64,000 nt of DNA from Nocardiopsis algeriensis. GTDB lineage: Bacteria > Actinomycetota > Actinomycetes > Streptosporangiales > Streptosporangiaceae. Below the pieces are notes generated by a model, which was not told the origin of the DNA, did not search any database, and worked only from the letters and a program-made list of their open reading frames with translations. The position numbers were made by a program, and so were the translations under genes. Shown here in pieces: positions 17,039 through 29,319 of the stretch (its first letter is position 1; each line of letters starts with the position of its first letter). The stretch lies in contig NZ_JACHJO010000001.1 of NCBI RefSeq assembly GCF_014203695.1, forward strand, positions 124,001 to 188,000, in the 5' to 3' direction.

Positions 17039-17458
17039 ATGAACAACTGGAACCCCGACCACCCCGGCGACGGGTACGGCACGCCCCACCAAGGCACCCC
17101 CGGCGGATACGGCACGCCCTACCAGGGCGCCTCCGACGGGTACGTCGGCTACGGGCCCCCGCCCGTCGAGTACGGCCCTCCCGTCCCGCTCCAGCCGCAC
17201 CACGGGACGCCCCCGCAGCAGGCCGGCAGCGGCAGCGCGATCACGGCCCTGGTGATCGCCTGCGTCCAGCTGGTGCTCTGCTGCGGAGTGTTCGCGATCC
17301 CCGGCATCGTCTTCGGCGCTCTCGCCCTCGGCGAGAAGTACGACGCGGAGAAGGCCGCCCGCCACACCCGTACGGCGTGGGTCTTCAACTGGGCCAACAT
17401 CGGCTTCGTCCTGCTGGCCGCCCTGTTCGTCCTCGTGGTGATCCTCAGCGACATGTAG
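17039..17458 (+). CDS. Small membrane protein, CD225/DUF4190-like with Gly/Tyr/Pro repeats (third of three)
   Basis: 139 aa from ATG 17039. Residues 1-62 contain short repeats of the type GYGTP-(H/Y)QG and YGPP; two transmembrane helices follow, the first ending in VFAIPGIVFGALALGEKYDAEKA, the second starting at WVFNWANIGFVLL. The G-I-V-F-G motif and the basic/acidic loop match the first protein of the trio. The low-complexity tail looks disordered and surface- or cytoplasm-exposed. XPB helicase follows 96 bp later. Confidence 0.68.
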   Translation: MNNWNPDHPGDGYGTPHQGTPGGYGTPYQGASDGYVGYGPPPVEYGPPVPLQPHHGTPPQQAGSGSAITALVIACVQLVLCCGVFAIPGIVFGALALGEKYDAEKAARHTRTAWVFNWANIGFVLLAALFVLVVILSDM

Positions 17459-17554
17459 CCCTTCCCGGGATCCGGGCGCGCCGGGCATGATCGGGGCCTC
17501 CCGCGCGTTGCACCCTGAGCCGCCCCCTCGCCCCGAGCCCGAAGGAAGGTCCGT

Positions 17555-19201
17555 GTGTCCTGCCTGATCGTCCAGTCCGACAAGACGCTCCTGTTGGAGG
17601 TCGGCCACGAGCTCGCCGGCGAGTGCCGGCGCGCCATCGCCCCCTTCGCCGAGCTGGAGCGCGCCCCCGAGCACGTCCACACCTACCGGGTCACCCCGCT
17701 GGCGCTGTGGAACGCCCGGGCCGCGGGCCACGACGCCGAGCAGGTCGTCGACGCCCTTCTCCGGTTCTCCCGGTTCCCGGTGCCGCACTCGCTCCTGGTG
17801 GACATCGCCGAGACGATGGACCGCTACGGGCGGCTGCGGCTGGTCGGCGACCCCGCGCACGGGCTGGTGCTGGAGTCCTCCGACCGCGCGGTCCTGGAGG
17901 AGGTCGTCCGCGCGCGCAAGCTCAAGGGGATGCTGGGCGAGCGGATCGGTGACGACGCGGTGGCCGTGCACCCGAGCCGGCGCGGCGACCTCAAGCAGGC
18001 GCTGCTGAAGATCGGCTGGCCCGCCGAGGACCTGGCCGGGTACGTGGACGGCGAGGCGCACCCGATCGCGCTCGACCAGGACGGCTGGGAGCTGCGGCCC
18101 TACCAGAAGGAGGCCGCCGAGAGCTTCCACGCGGGCGGGTCCGGCGTGGTGGTGCTGCCGTGCGGCGCGGGCAAGACCGTGGTCGGCGCGGCGGCGATGG
18201 CGCTGGCGGGGGCGACCACGCTGATCCTGGTGACCAACACCGTCTCGGTGCACCAGTGGCGGACGGAGCTGCTGCGGCGCACCACGCTCACCGAGGACGA
18301 GATCGGCGAGTACTCGGGCAGCCGCAAGGAGATCCGCCCGGTCACCATCGCCACCTACCAGGTGATGGCGGCGCGCCGCAAGGGCGTGTACACGCACCTG
18401 GAGCTGTTCGAGGCCCGCGACTGGGGGCTGGTGGTCTACGACGAGGTCCACCTGCTGCCCGCACCGATCTTCCGGATGACCGCCGACCTCCAGGCGCGCC
18501 GCCGCCTGGGGCTGACCGCGACCCTGGTGCGCGAGGACGGCCGGGAGGGCGACGTGTTCTCCCTGATCGGCCCCAAGCGCTACGACGCCCCCTGGAAGGA
18601 CATGGAGAACCAGGGGTGGATCGCCCCCGCGGACTGCGTGGAGGTCCGCGTGGACCTGTCGGAGTCCGAGCGGTTGGCGTACGCGACCGCCGAACCGGAG
18701 GACCGCTACCGCTTCTGCGCCTCCTCCGAGGCCAAGACCGCCGTGGTGCGCGCACTGGTGGAGCGGCACGCCGGCGACCAGGTGCTGGTGATCGGCTCCT
18801 ACATCGACCAGCTGGACGAGCTCGGCGCGTCGCTGGACGCCCCGGTGATCAAGGGCGAGACGCGCAACAAGGAGCGTGAGCGCCTGTTCGACGCGTTCCG
18901 CGCCGGGGAGCTGCGGACCCTGGTGGTGTCCAAGGTCGCCAACTTCTCGATCGACCTGCCCGAGGCGGGCGTGGCCGTGCAGGTGTCGGGGTCGTTCGGG
19001 TCCCGGCAGGAGGAGGCGCAGCGGCTGGGCCGGGTGTTGCGGCCCAAGTCGGACGGGCGGGCCGCGCGCTTCTACGCCGTGGTGGCGCGCGACACCGTCG
19101 ACCAGGACTACGCCGCGCACCGGCAGCGCTTCCTGGCCGAGCAGGGGTACGCGTACCGGATCATCGACGCCGCGGACGTCCTCGCGGGCGAGGAGATCTG
19201 A
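17555..19201 (+). CDS. DNA repair helicase XPB (superfamily 2)
   Basis: A 548-aa ATP-dependent 3'-5' DNA helicase of the bacterial XPB type. An N-terminal ~170-residue helicase-associated region is followed by the motor: Walker A LPCGAGKT (about 206-213), DEVH box (VVYDEVHLLPA), TATLVREDGRE containing the XPB-specific RED motif, and the C-terminal RecA domain with FSIDLPEAGVAVQVSG and QRLGRVLRPK (motif VI). Start GTG 17555 follows GAAGGAAG. The upstream helicase-associated gene is its likely functional partner. Confidence 0.93.
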   Translation: MSCLIVQSDKTLLLEVGHELAGECRRAIAPFAELERAPEHVHTYRVTPLALWNARAAGHDAEQVVDALLRFSRFPVPHSLLVDIAETMDRYGRLRLVGDPAHGLVLESSDRAVLEEVVRARKLKGMLGERIGDDAVAVHPSRRGDLKQALLKIGWPAEDLAGYVDGEAHPIALDQDGWELRPYQKEAAESFHAGGSGVVVLPCGAGKTVVGAAAMALAGATTLILVTNTVSVHQWRTELLRRTTLTEDEIGEYSGSRKEIRPVTIATYQVMAARRKGVYTHLELFEARDWGLVVYDEVHLLPAPIFRMTADLQARRRLGLTATLVREDGREGDVFSLIGPKRYDAPWKDMENQGWIAPADCVEVRVDLSESERLAYATAEPEDRYRFCASSEAKTAVVRALVERHAGDQVLVIGSYIDQLDELGASLDAPVIKGETRNKERERLFDAFRAGELRTLVVSKVANFSIDLPEAGVAVQVSGSFGSRQEEAQRLGRVLRPKSDGRAARFYAVVARDTVDQDYAAHRQRFLAEQGYAYRIIDAADVLAGEEI

Positions 19202-19207
19202 ACCGGG

Positions 19208-19534
19208 TCAGAAGGAGGGCAGTCCGCCCATCACGTACGTGCCCGCGGCGATGCCCCAGGCGACCAGCGAGTAGCTGAGGACCCGCGTGCGCAGTGCGCT
19301 GTCGTCGCGGATCCCCGGAGCGGCGAAGGCGGCGGCGAGGAGGGCCAGGCCGAGGAGCGCCGGGACCGCGGAGGCCAGTGCGAACAGCTGGGTCTGTGCG
19401 GCGCACGCGGCGTAGCCCGGGGATCCCGGATCACCACAGAACACGTCGTACCCCGATCGGAACTCGTGTGGACGGTACCCCCAGACCGTACCGTTTCGGC
19501 GGGAGGCGGCCCGCCACGGCTGCGCTGCGTGCAC
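19208..19534 (-). CDS. Small membrane protein, function unknown
   Basis: Predicted 108 aa from GTG 19532-19534, with GGGAG directly before it. After a short polar N-terminus with GYRPHEFRSGYDVFCGDPG, including conserved-looking Cys and Tyr residues, there are two or three hydrophobic helices (LFALASAVPALLGLALLAAAFA and VLSYSLVAWGIAAGTYVMGG). The two cysteines in the first loop (YDVFCG...YAACAAQ) could form an extracytoplasmic disulfide. The frame is open further upstream, so the start is uncertain. It is divergent from the R2lox gene and convergent with XPB. Confidence 0.6.
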   Translation of the reverse strand: MHAAQPWRAASRRNGTVWGYRPHEFRSGYDVFCGDPGSPGYAACAAQTQLFALASAVPALLGLALLAAAFAAPGIRDDSALRTRVLSYSLVAWGIAAGTYVMGGLPSF

Positions 19535-19622
19535 CTCCCGTCCACACTCCGGCGCACCACCCTTTACACGGAGCGGACCGGCGTCCAATGATGGGGGGCG
19601 ACACCCCCCCATGGAGGCCCCC

Positions 19623-20591
19623 ATGACCGACCAGCGCCGCACCGGCTTCTCCTCCCTCCGCGACGGAGGCCTGAACTGGGACTCCCTCCCGCTCAGGCTG
19701 TTCGCCAAGGGCAACGCGAAATTCTGGAACCCCGCCGACATCGACCTCGGCCGCGACGCCGAGGACTGGGAGGCGCTCGACGAGAACGTGCGGAAGCGGA
19801 TCCTGCGCCTGTGCGCCCTCTTCGCCGCGGGCGAGGAGGCCGTCACCGAGGACCTCCAGCCCTTCCTGCGGGCGATGGCGGCCGAGGGCCGGCTCGGCGA
19901 CGAGATGTACCTGACCCAGTTCGCCTTCGAGGAGGCCCGCCACGTACAGGCGTTCCGGCTGTGGCTGGACGCCGTGGGCGTCCGGGACGACCTGCACTCG
20001 TACGTGGACTCCAACCCCGGCTACCGGGCGCTGTTCTACGAGGAGCTGCCCCGGTCCCTGGAAGCGCTCCTGGAGGACCCGGGCCCGCGCAACCAGGTGC
20101 GCGCCTCGGTCACCTACAACCACGTCATCGAGGGCTCCCTCGCGCTGACGGGCTACCACGCCTGGAACCACATCTGCACGTCTCGGGGCATCTTCCCGGG
20201 CATGCGCAGGATCATCGCCCACATCGCCGACGACGAGCGCCGCCACATGGCCTGGGGAACGTTCACCTGCCGCCGCCACGTCGCCGCCGACGACTCCCTC
20301 TGGGACACGGTGCAGGAGCGGCTGGAGGAACTGCTGCCGCACGTGACGGCCACGGTCGAGGTGGGGGAGGCCGTCGCGGAGGCCACCCCCGAGACCATGC
20401 GCTACGAGCTGACGCCGGGAGAGCTGGTCGACTACGCGGGGGACCGCGCGCTGCGCCGCCTGGGCGCGATCGGGTCCGCGCGCGGTGTGCCCGTGGCCCG
20501 GATCGACCTGGACACCTCCCCCGAGGAGCTGGAGGAGGAGTTCGGCGAGGAGGACCGCGCGTCGCTGGAGGGGGTGGCGGGGCGCAGCTAG
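19623..20591 (+). CDS. R2-like ligand-binding oxidase (R2lox, Mn/Fe)
   Basis: A ferritin-fold di-metal protein related to ribonucleotide reductase R2 but lacking RNR function. All ligands are visible: E71, E104-x-x-H107 (FEEARHVQAF), E170 (YNHVIEGSLA) and E205-x-x-H208 (DDERRHMAWG). The Val and Tyr that form the R2lox ether cross-link are also in place (V74 in EEAV, Y165 five residues before E170). 322 aa. Start ATG 19623 is preferred over 19611 because GGAGG lies 5 nt upstream. Its TAG stop is completed by the first base of repeat copy 1. Confidence 0.9.
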   Translation: MTDQRRTGFSSLRDGGLNWDSLPLRLFAKGNAKFWNPADIDLGRDAEDWEALDENVRKRILRLCALFAAGEEAVTEDLQPFLRAMAAEGRLGDEMYLTQFAFEEARHVQAFRLWLDAVGVRDDLHSYVDSNPGYRALFYEELPRSLEALLEDPGPRNQVRASVTYNHVIEGSLALTGYHAWNHICTSRGIFPGMRRIIAHIADDERRHMAWGTFTCRRHVAADDSLWDTVQERLEELLPHVTATVEVGEAVAEATPETMRYELTPGELVDYAGDRALRRLGAIGSARGVPVARIDLDTSPEELEEEFGEEDRASLEGVAGRS

Positions 20592-20771
20592 GCCCTGTTT
20601 CTCGGATCGTCTCGGGCTGCACGGCCGCCAGGCGCCCCCTTGCCGCGTCGGAGAGCTTGCGAAGCCCGCCAGGCTGAGCGGCGCTCTCCGCCTTGCACGG
20701 GAACGCCTGGCCGGCCGTTCGCCGGGGGATCGGCTCCGCCGATACGGCGAGAGCATCCAAAAAACAGGACC
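20591..20771 (+). repeat. MITE-like 181-bp repeat, copy 1
   Basis: The ends are imperfect inverted repeats: GGCCCTGTTTCTCGGAT at 20591-20607 and the complement of GGTCCTGTTTTTTGGAT at 20755-20771. The body is about 92 % identical to the reverse complement of 42193-42374 (about 13 substitutions and 1 indel by hand alignment). No transposase or convincing ORF is inside. The first G completes the TAG stop of R2lox. It separates the convergent R2lox and GH6 genes. A clear target-site duplication was not found. Confidence 0.8.
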
Positions 20772-20837
20772 GAGGTGTACGGGCCGGGGCGGAAGGCATC
20801 GGCCCTCCGCCCCGGTCCGGTTCGCGGAAACGGCGGA

Positions 20838-22310
<1,473 letters not shown>

Positions 22311-22352
22311 TTATCTTTCCGCCCCCGCTCCGCACGCGCGTAGGGTGGGAGC

Positions 22353-22769
22353 ATGCCGCAGTCCTCCGCCCCCTCCGTGATCGACGCCCTGGTCTGGGTG
22401 CACGTCCGCGACGGCAGGGTGCTGTGCGTCCTCCCCGAGCGGTCCGACCTCCTGTACTCCCCCGGCGGCAAGCGCGAGCCCGGGGAGAGCGACGAGGAGG
22501 GCGTGGCCCGCGAGGCCCTGGAGGAGGTCGGTGTCCGGCTCGTCCCGGGCACCTTCCGCCTGGTCACCGTGTTCGAGGAAGCCGCGCACGGCCGCCCGCC
22601 CGGCACCCTGGTGCGCATGACCTGCTACACCGCCGACCACGAGGGCGAGCCCGCGGCCTCCGCCGAGATCCGCGAGCTCGCCTGGATCTCCCACGGGGAG
22701 CGCCACCGCTGCGCACCCGCCACCCGCCGCCTCGTCGAGATCCTCCACGAGCGGGGCATGGTCAGCTGA
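22353..22769 (+). CDS. NUDIX hydrolase
   Basis: 138-aa enzyme of the Nudix fold that hydrolyses a nucleoside diphosphate linked to another moiety. The Nudix box is complete: GGKREPGESDEEGVAREALE followed by EVGV, matching Gx5Ex7REUxEExGU. The substrate is not predictable from the sequence. Its 3' end overlaps that of the convergent CPBP protease gene by 8 bp. Confidence 0.9.
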   Translation: MPQSSAPSVIDALVWVHVRDGRVLCVLPERSDLLYSPGGKREPGESDEEGVAREALEEVGVRLVPGTFRLVTVFEEAAHGRPPGTLVRMTCYTADHEGEPAASAEIRELAWISHGERHRCAPATRRLVEILHERGMVS

Positions 22770-23592
22770 CCGGGTCGGGCACGCGCGCGCCCCAGTCGCC
22801 CTCGGCTCGGGTGAGCAGCACGGTCACCAGCACACCGAACACGAAGGGGCCGAGGAACGCCCCCGCCATCAGCAGCTCCTGGCTTCCCCCGACCGTGAAC
22901 AGCTCTCCGGCCAGCAGCGCCTGCGCCGCGGTCTGGAAGACCGTGTGGAAGCCCACGCAGGCCCACACGTTCCCGGTGACCAGCCGGATGCATCCGAGGA
23001 CCACACCCATGCCGAGGAACAGCGGAAGCCGCTCGGGCAGGACCTCCCACCCGGCCGTGGGGACCCACAGGACGAGGCCGAAGACGGTGAACAGCGCGGC
23101 CTGGGCGAGGACGGTGAGCCAACCGGACAGGACGGTGTTGAGGTTGCGGTACAGGTAGCCGCGGAAGATCAGCTCCTCGGGCAGGGCCTCGAACAGCAGC
23201 ACCAGGACCGCCAGCACGGCCAGCCCCGCCGCGGTTCCGGCGGCGGACCGCTCGGGAACGACGGCCACCCACCCCGGCACCAGGACCAGCGCGAGCCCCG
23301 CCGCTCCGGGCAGCAGCCAGGAGACCGCGCCCACCAGGAACGGACGCCATCCGCGGCGCGGTCCGGTGAGGCGGAGCCCGCTCCACGGCCGCCGGTCGAG
23401 GTACCGGCGTGCCAGCCACACCATGGGAACGGCGAGGGCGCACACCACCAGGGCGTTGACCCAGTGCCGCGGTCCGCCCTGCGGACCTTCGGGAAGCAGT
23501 TCGCCGATCCGGGCCATCAGCTGCCAGATCAGCACGGACGCCGCCATGACGGCGGCGATCCGCAGGAGGAGGTGGGGCCTGCGTTCGTCCAC
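22762..23592 (-). CDS. CPBP family intramembrane glutamic endopeptidase
   Basis: 276 aa with about eight hydrophobic segments. Catalytic motif 1 is EELIFRGYLY (EExxxR, about residues 138-147), and a downstream FHTVFQ supplies the motif with a conserved His. These match the Rce1/CPBP (Abi) membrane protease family. In bacteria such proteins process small peptides or provide bacteriocin self-protection; the substrate is unknown here. The motif-bearing helices are intact, so it is probably active. Confidence 0.88.
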   Translation of the reverse strand: MDERRPHLLLRIAAVMAASVLIWQLMARIGELLPEGPQGGPRHWVNALVVCALAVPMVWLARRYLDRRPWSGLRLTGPRRGWRPFLVGAVSWLLPGAAGLALVLVPGWVAVVPERSAAGTAAGLAVLAVLVLLFEALPEELIFRGYLYRNLNTVLSGWLTVLAQAALFTVFGLVLWVPTAGWEVLPERLPLFLGMGVVLGCIRLVTGNVWACVGFHTVFQTAAQALLAGELFTVGGSQELLMAGAFLGPFVFGVLVTVLLTRAEGDWGARVPDPVS

Positions 23593-23765
23593 GGGGGTGT
23601 CTCCGTTCGGGGGGGTGTGCCCCCAGGCCTTCCCCCGGCAGCGCCGTCCTCACTCGGGGAAGGCCCTGAATCGACCCTGAACCGGGCCCGTACCGCCCCC
23701 GACCGGGCCCGGCGCGGAAAAACCGGTGGCCGCCGCGGTGTTCCCGCGGTTAAGGTCCCCGTACT

Positions 23766-25490
23766 GTGCGCAGCCTTCCACAGCCTCCGGGCGAACCCGA
23801 CTCCCGTTCGGCCGACCGCTACCTGCTCTGGCTCGCCCGGCGCGAGTGGCGGTCCCTGCTGTGGGCGAGCCTTCTCCTGGGCACCTACACCGTCGGCACC
23901 GTCCTGCTCTCCGCCTCCGTCGGCGCCGCCCTGGACGCGGGGATCGGCGACCCTCGCTCCCTCCTCACCTGGTTCGGGATCCTGACCGCGCTGATCGCGG
24001 TCGGTACCGCCATCACCCCGGTCCTGCATCGCGCCACCTGCTTCAACTGGTACGCCTCCGCGTACCGGACCGTCCAGGTGGTCACCCGCCGCTCGGTGGA
24101 CCTCGGGCCGACCCTGACCCGGCGCCTGCCCTCGGGCGAGGTCGTCGCGGTCGGCACGGAGGACATCGACCAGGTCGCCGCCCTCTACGAGGACGCCGTC
24201 TTCGGTGCGGCCGGAATCGCCGGCACCGTCGCGGCCGGCGCGTTCATGCTCACCGCGCACACCGACCTCGGGCTGGTCGTGCTCGTCGCGGTCCCCCTCA
24301 TCATGCTGGGCGTCGTGCCCGTGCTGCGTCCCCTCGCGCGCCGCCAGGACCACCAGCGCACCCGGCAGGCGGAACTCACCACACGGGCCACCGACCTGGT
24401 GGCGGGGCTGCGCGTCCTGCGGGGCGTGGGCGGCGAGCACGCCGTCGGCGAGCGCTACCGCGCCGAGTCCCAGTACGTGCGCGCCGCCGGGGTGCGGGTC
24501 GGCTGGATGGACGCGGCGCTGAGCGCCCTGCGCGAGCTGTATCCGGGGCTGCTGCTGATCGGCATCGTCTGGTACGGCGCCCGGCTCGCCCTCGCCGGGG
24601 AGATCACCGTGGGGCAGCTCGTCGCGTTCTACGGCTACACCCTCAACCTCGCCGCGGCCGTGCGCCACCTCATGTACTTCACGTCCCGCTACATCTCGGC
24701 GCGGGTCGCGGCGGGACGCGTGGTGCGGATCCTGGGGCTGGTCCACGACCTGCCCGACCCCGACGAGCCCGCCGAGGCTCCCGCGGGCCTCTGCGGCCTG
24801 AGCGATCCGGCCGGCGGGGTGAGCGCCCCCGCCGGGCTGGTCACCGGTGTGGTGTGCGCCGACCCGGCGGACGCGACCGCGACCGCCGACCGCCTGGGCC
24901 GCTACCGCGACGGGGACACCCTGCTGGTCGACGGCGCCGGGCACGCCGTGCACCTGCGCGACCTGCCGCTGCGCGAGGTGCGCCGCCGCGTCCTGGTGGC
25001 CGACAACACCGCCCACCTGTTCTCCGGTCCGCTGCGCGAGGAGCTCTCCCCGGACGGCGGCCTGTCCGAGGAGCGCCTGGCCGAGGTGGTGCACGCGGCC
25101 GCGGCCGAGGACGTCGTCCGCCGCTCCCCCGAGGGGTGGGACGCGGTGCTCACCGAGCGCGGGCGCGAGTACTCCGGCGGTCAGCAGCAGCGCCTGCGCC
25201 TGGCCCGGGCGCTCGCGCTGGACCCCGAGATCCTGGTGCTGGTCGAACCGGCCTCCGCGGTGGACGCCCACTCCGAGGCCGCCGTCGCCGAGCGCCTGGC
25301 CGCCGAGCGCGCGGGCCGCACCACCGTCCTGCTCACCACCAGCCCGCTGCTGCTGGACCGGACCGACCGGGTGCAGTTCGTCGAGGGCGGCCGGGTGGTC
25401 GCCGAGGGCACCCACCGCGAACTCCTGGCCACCGTGCCGCGCTACGCGGAGACCGTCCTGCGCACCGCTTTCGACGAGGAGGGGCCATGA
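23766..25490 (+). CDS. ABC exporter half-transporter A with degenerate nucleotide-binding domain
   Basis: 574 aa: an N-terminal six-helix exporter domain (~1-320) and a C-terminal ABC ATPase-like domain. The ATP-binding motifs are lost. There is no GxxGxGKS; the corresponding stretch reads LVTGVVCADPADATATADRL. Walker B is LVLVEPASAVD, with Val for the conserved Asp, and the switch His is absent (TTSPLL). The signature motif is intact (YSGGQQQRLRLARAL, about 468-482). Start GTG 23766. Its TGA overlaps the ATG of the next gene (ATGA), so the two subunits are translationally coupled. Confidence 0.9.
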   Translation: MRSLPQPPGEPDSRSADRYLLWLARREWRSLLWASLLLGTYTVGTVLLSASVGAALDAGIGDPRSLLTWFGILTALIAVGTAITPVLHRATCFNWYASAYRTVQVVTRRSVDLGPTLTRRLPSGEVVAVGTEDIDQVAALYEDAVFGAAGIAGTVAAGAFMLTAHTDLGLVVLVAVPLIMLGVVPVLRPLARRQDHQRTRQAELTTRATDLVAGLRVLRGVGGEHAVGERYRAESQYVRAAGVRVGWMDAALSALRELYPGLLLIGIVWYGARLALAGEITVGQLVAFYGYTLNLAAAVRHLMYFTSRYISARVAAGRVVRILGLVHDLPDPDEPAEAPAGLCGLSDPAGGVSAPAGLVTGVVCADPADATATADRLGRYRDGDTLLVDGAGHAVHLRDLPLREVRRRVLVADNTAHLFSGPLREELSPDGGLSEERLAEVVHAAAAEDVVRRSPEGWDAVLTERGREYSGGQQQRLRLARALALDPEILVLVEPASAVDAHSEAAVAERLAAERAGRTTVLLTTSPLLLDRTDRVQFVEGGRVVAEGTHRELLATVPRYAETVLRTAFDEEGP

Positions 25491-27253
25491 TCCCGGCCAC
25501 CGAGGACGCCGCCCGGCTGCCGATCGCCTCCGGGGAGACGGTCCTGCGGCGGCTGCGGCGGATCGGCCGCAGGCACGGAGCCGCGCTGACCGGGGTCGTC
25601 GCCCTCTACGGGGTCGCCGCGCTGGCCGCCCTCGTGCCCCCGTGGATGCTCGGGCGGATCGTCGACGCCGTCCGCGCGGGTGCGGAGCCCGGCCGTGTCG
25701 ACACGGCGGCGGCGCTGGTCGTGGCCGCCCTGGTCGTCCACGCCGTGTTCACCCTCCTGTCCGTGGCGCTGTCGGTCCGCTTCGGTGAGGGGGTGCTGGC
25801 CGAGCTGCGCGAGGGCTTCGTCCGCGCGGTGCTGCACCTGCCGGTGGGCACCGTGGAGCGCGCGGGGACGGGGGACCTGGTGGCCCGTGCCGGGCGCGAC
25901 ATCGGCCACCTGAGCCACACCGTGCGCGAGTCCGTGCCGGTCATGGTGGTGAGCGGGGTGACGGTGGCCGTCTTCCTCGGCGCGATCGGCGTGCTGCACC
26001 CCGCCCTGCTCCTGGCCTGGGTCCCGTCGGCCGCGCTCATCTGGTTCTCCACCCGCTGGTACGTGCGGCGGGCCCCCGACGGGTACCTCCGCGAGCTGAA
26101 CACCTACTCCGACCTGACCCAGGGCGTCACCGACACCGTGGAGGGGGCCCGCACCCTGGAGGCGCTCGGCCGCCAGGACCGCCAGGTGGCGCGCACCGAC
26201 GAGCGGGTGCGCCGCGCCTACCTCGCCGAGCGCTACACGCTGTGGCTGCGCTGCGCGTGGTACCCGAACCTGGATTTCGCGTACATGTTCCCGGTCGCGG
26301 CCACCCTCCTGGCCGGAGGGGTCCTGTACGCCCGGGACGCCCTGTCCGCCGGGGAGGTCGCCACGGCGGTGTTCCTGGCCGTGCAGCTCTCCGGTCCCCT
26401 GGAGCACCTGATCGACGAGGTGGACAGCCTCATGCAGGGCTACACCAGCCTGCGCCGCCTGCTCGGTGTGGAGCTGGCCGAGGAGGAGACGGGGCCGCCC
26501 GCCGCTGGCGGAGGCCCTCCCGGGAGGGTGGAGATCGAGGGTGTCCGCTTCGGTTACACCGGTGCCGAGGTCCTGCACGGGATCGACCTGGTCCTGCGTC
26601 CGGGTGAGCGGCTGGCGGTCGTGGGGCCCAGCGGTGCGGGCAAGTCGACCCTGGGCAAGCTGGTCGCGGGCATCCACGCGCCCGATGCGGGGACGATCCG
26701 GGTCGGCGGCGCCGACATGGCCGCCCTGCCCCCGCGCGCACGCCGGGAAAAGGTGATTCTGCTGAGCCAGGAGAGTCACGTCTTCCGGGGGACGGTCGCG
26801 GAGAACCTGGCTCTGGCCCTGGACAGGACCGAGGCCGACCCCGCCCTCCTGTGGAAGGCCCTGGCCGCCGTGGGGGCCGAGGAGTGGGTGCGCGCCCTGC
26901 CCGAGGGGCTGGACACCCGGGTCGGCTCGGGCAACCGTGACCTGGACCCGGCCCACGTGCAGCAGCTCGCCCTGGCCCGCGTGGTGCTGGCCGACCCCGA
27001 GGTCCTGGTGCTGGACGAGGCGACGTCGCTGATGGACCCGCGTTCGGCCCGCCGCCTGGAGCGCTCCCTGTCGGGTGTGCTCTCCGGCCGCACGGTCGTG
27101 GCCGTCGCCCACCGGCTGCACACCGCCCACGGCGCCGACCGGATCGCCGTGGTCGAGGAGGGCCGCGTCGTCGAGCTCGGTACCCACGCCGAGCTCCTCG
27201 CCCGCGGCGGTTCCTACGCCGCTCTCTGGCATGCCTGGCACGGCGACACCTGA
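25487..27253 (+). CDS. ABC exporter half-transporter B with catalytic Walker motifs but no signature
   Basis: 588 aa: a six-helix exporter domain (~25-320) and an ATPase domain. Walker A (VGPSGAGKST, about 381-390), Walker B (VLVLDEATSLMD) and the switch His (VAHRL) are intact. The ABC signature is replaced by DLDPAHVQQLALARVVL where LSGGQxQR is expected. With subunit A it therefore forms a heterodimer whose only complete ATP site combines Walker A/B of B with the signature of A. Drug, lipid or peptide export is possible; the substrate is unknown. Confidence 0.92.
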   Translation: MIPATEDAARLPIASGETVLRRLRRIGRRHGAALTGVVALYGVAALAALVPPWMLGRIVDAVRAGAEPGRVDTAAALVVAALVVHAVFTLLSVALSVRFGEGVLAELREGFVRAVLHLPVGTVERAGTGDLVARAGRDIGHLSHTVRESVPVMVVSGVTVAVFLGAIGVLHPALLLAWVPSAALIWFSTRWYVRRAPDGYLRELNTYSDLTQGVTDTVEGARTLEALGRQDRQVARTDERVRRAYLAERYTLWLRCAWYPNLDFAYMFPVAATLLAGGVLYARDALSAGEVATAVFLAVQLSGPLEHLIDEVDSLMQGYTSLRRLLGVELAEEETGPPAAGGGPPGRVEIEGVRFGYTGAEVLHGIDLVLRPGERLAVVGPSGAGKSTLGKLVAGIHAPDAGTIRVGGADMAALPPRARREKVILLSQESHVFRGTVAENLALALDRTEADPALLWKALAAVGAEEWVRALPEGLDTRVGSGNRDLDPAHVQQLALARVVLADPEVLVLDEATSLMDPRSARRLERSLSGVLSGRTVVAVAHRLHTAHGADRIAVVEEGRVVELGTHAELLARGGSYAALWHAWHGDT

Positions 27254-27268
27254 CCCCGGAAAGGCGAA

Positions 27269-27297
27269 ACCGGGCGGCTCACGGGGAGCCGCCCGGT
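27269..27297. terminator. Bidirectional terminator between the ABC exporter and groEL
   Basis: 12-bp GC-rich arms (ACCGGGCGGCTC and its complement) around a 5-nt loop, 16 nt after the ABC gene stop and 43 nt after the groEL stop on the other strand. The position between convergent genes fits a shared terminator. No long U-tract follows, as is usual in actinobacteria. Confidence 0.75.
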
Positions 27298-27339
27298 CGT
27301 CGCGGGCGAGGTCGCGTACCGGACCTCGGGCGAGGTGGA

Positions 27340-29163
<1,824 letters not shown>

Positions 29164-29274
29164 CGCCGTGGTGACGTTTTGTGGAGCACACATAACGCCA
29201 TTTACCTGCACAAACAGCGCATATGGCCAAGCTTTCCGCGCTCAGCGGACAGGAAACGGCCCCCGGGAACGGCG

Positions 29275-29306
29275 AAGGGGCGGATGTCCTCGGACATCCG
29301 CCCCTT
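29275..29306 (-). terminator. Terminator of the thrC-like/sulfur-carrier operon
   Basis: A perfect 15-bp-arm hairpin (AAGGGGCGGATGTCC and its complement) with a 2-nt centre, 13 nt after the sulfur-carrier stop. It is well placed to end the operon before the groEL regulatory region. Confidence 0.8.
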
Positions 29307-29319
29307 CCGCCTCTTCGGC

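Noticed and set aside
20585-20775. Target-site duplication (TA or CTAG) around the repeat copies
   Set aside because: Left flank is CTAG-like in both copies but the right flanks (CGAG, CTGG) do not match exactly, so no duplication is claimed.
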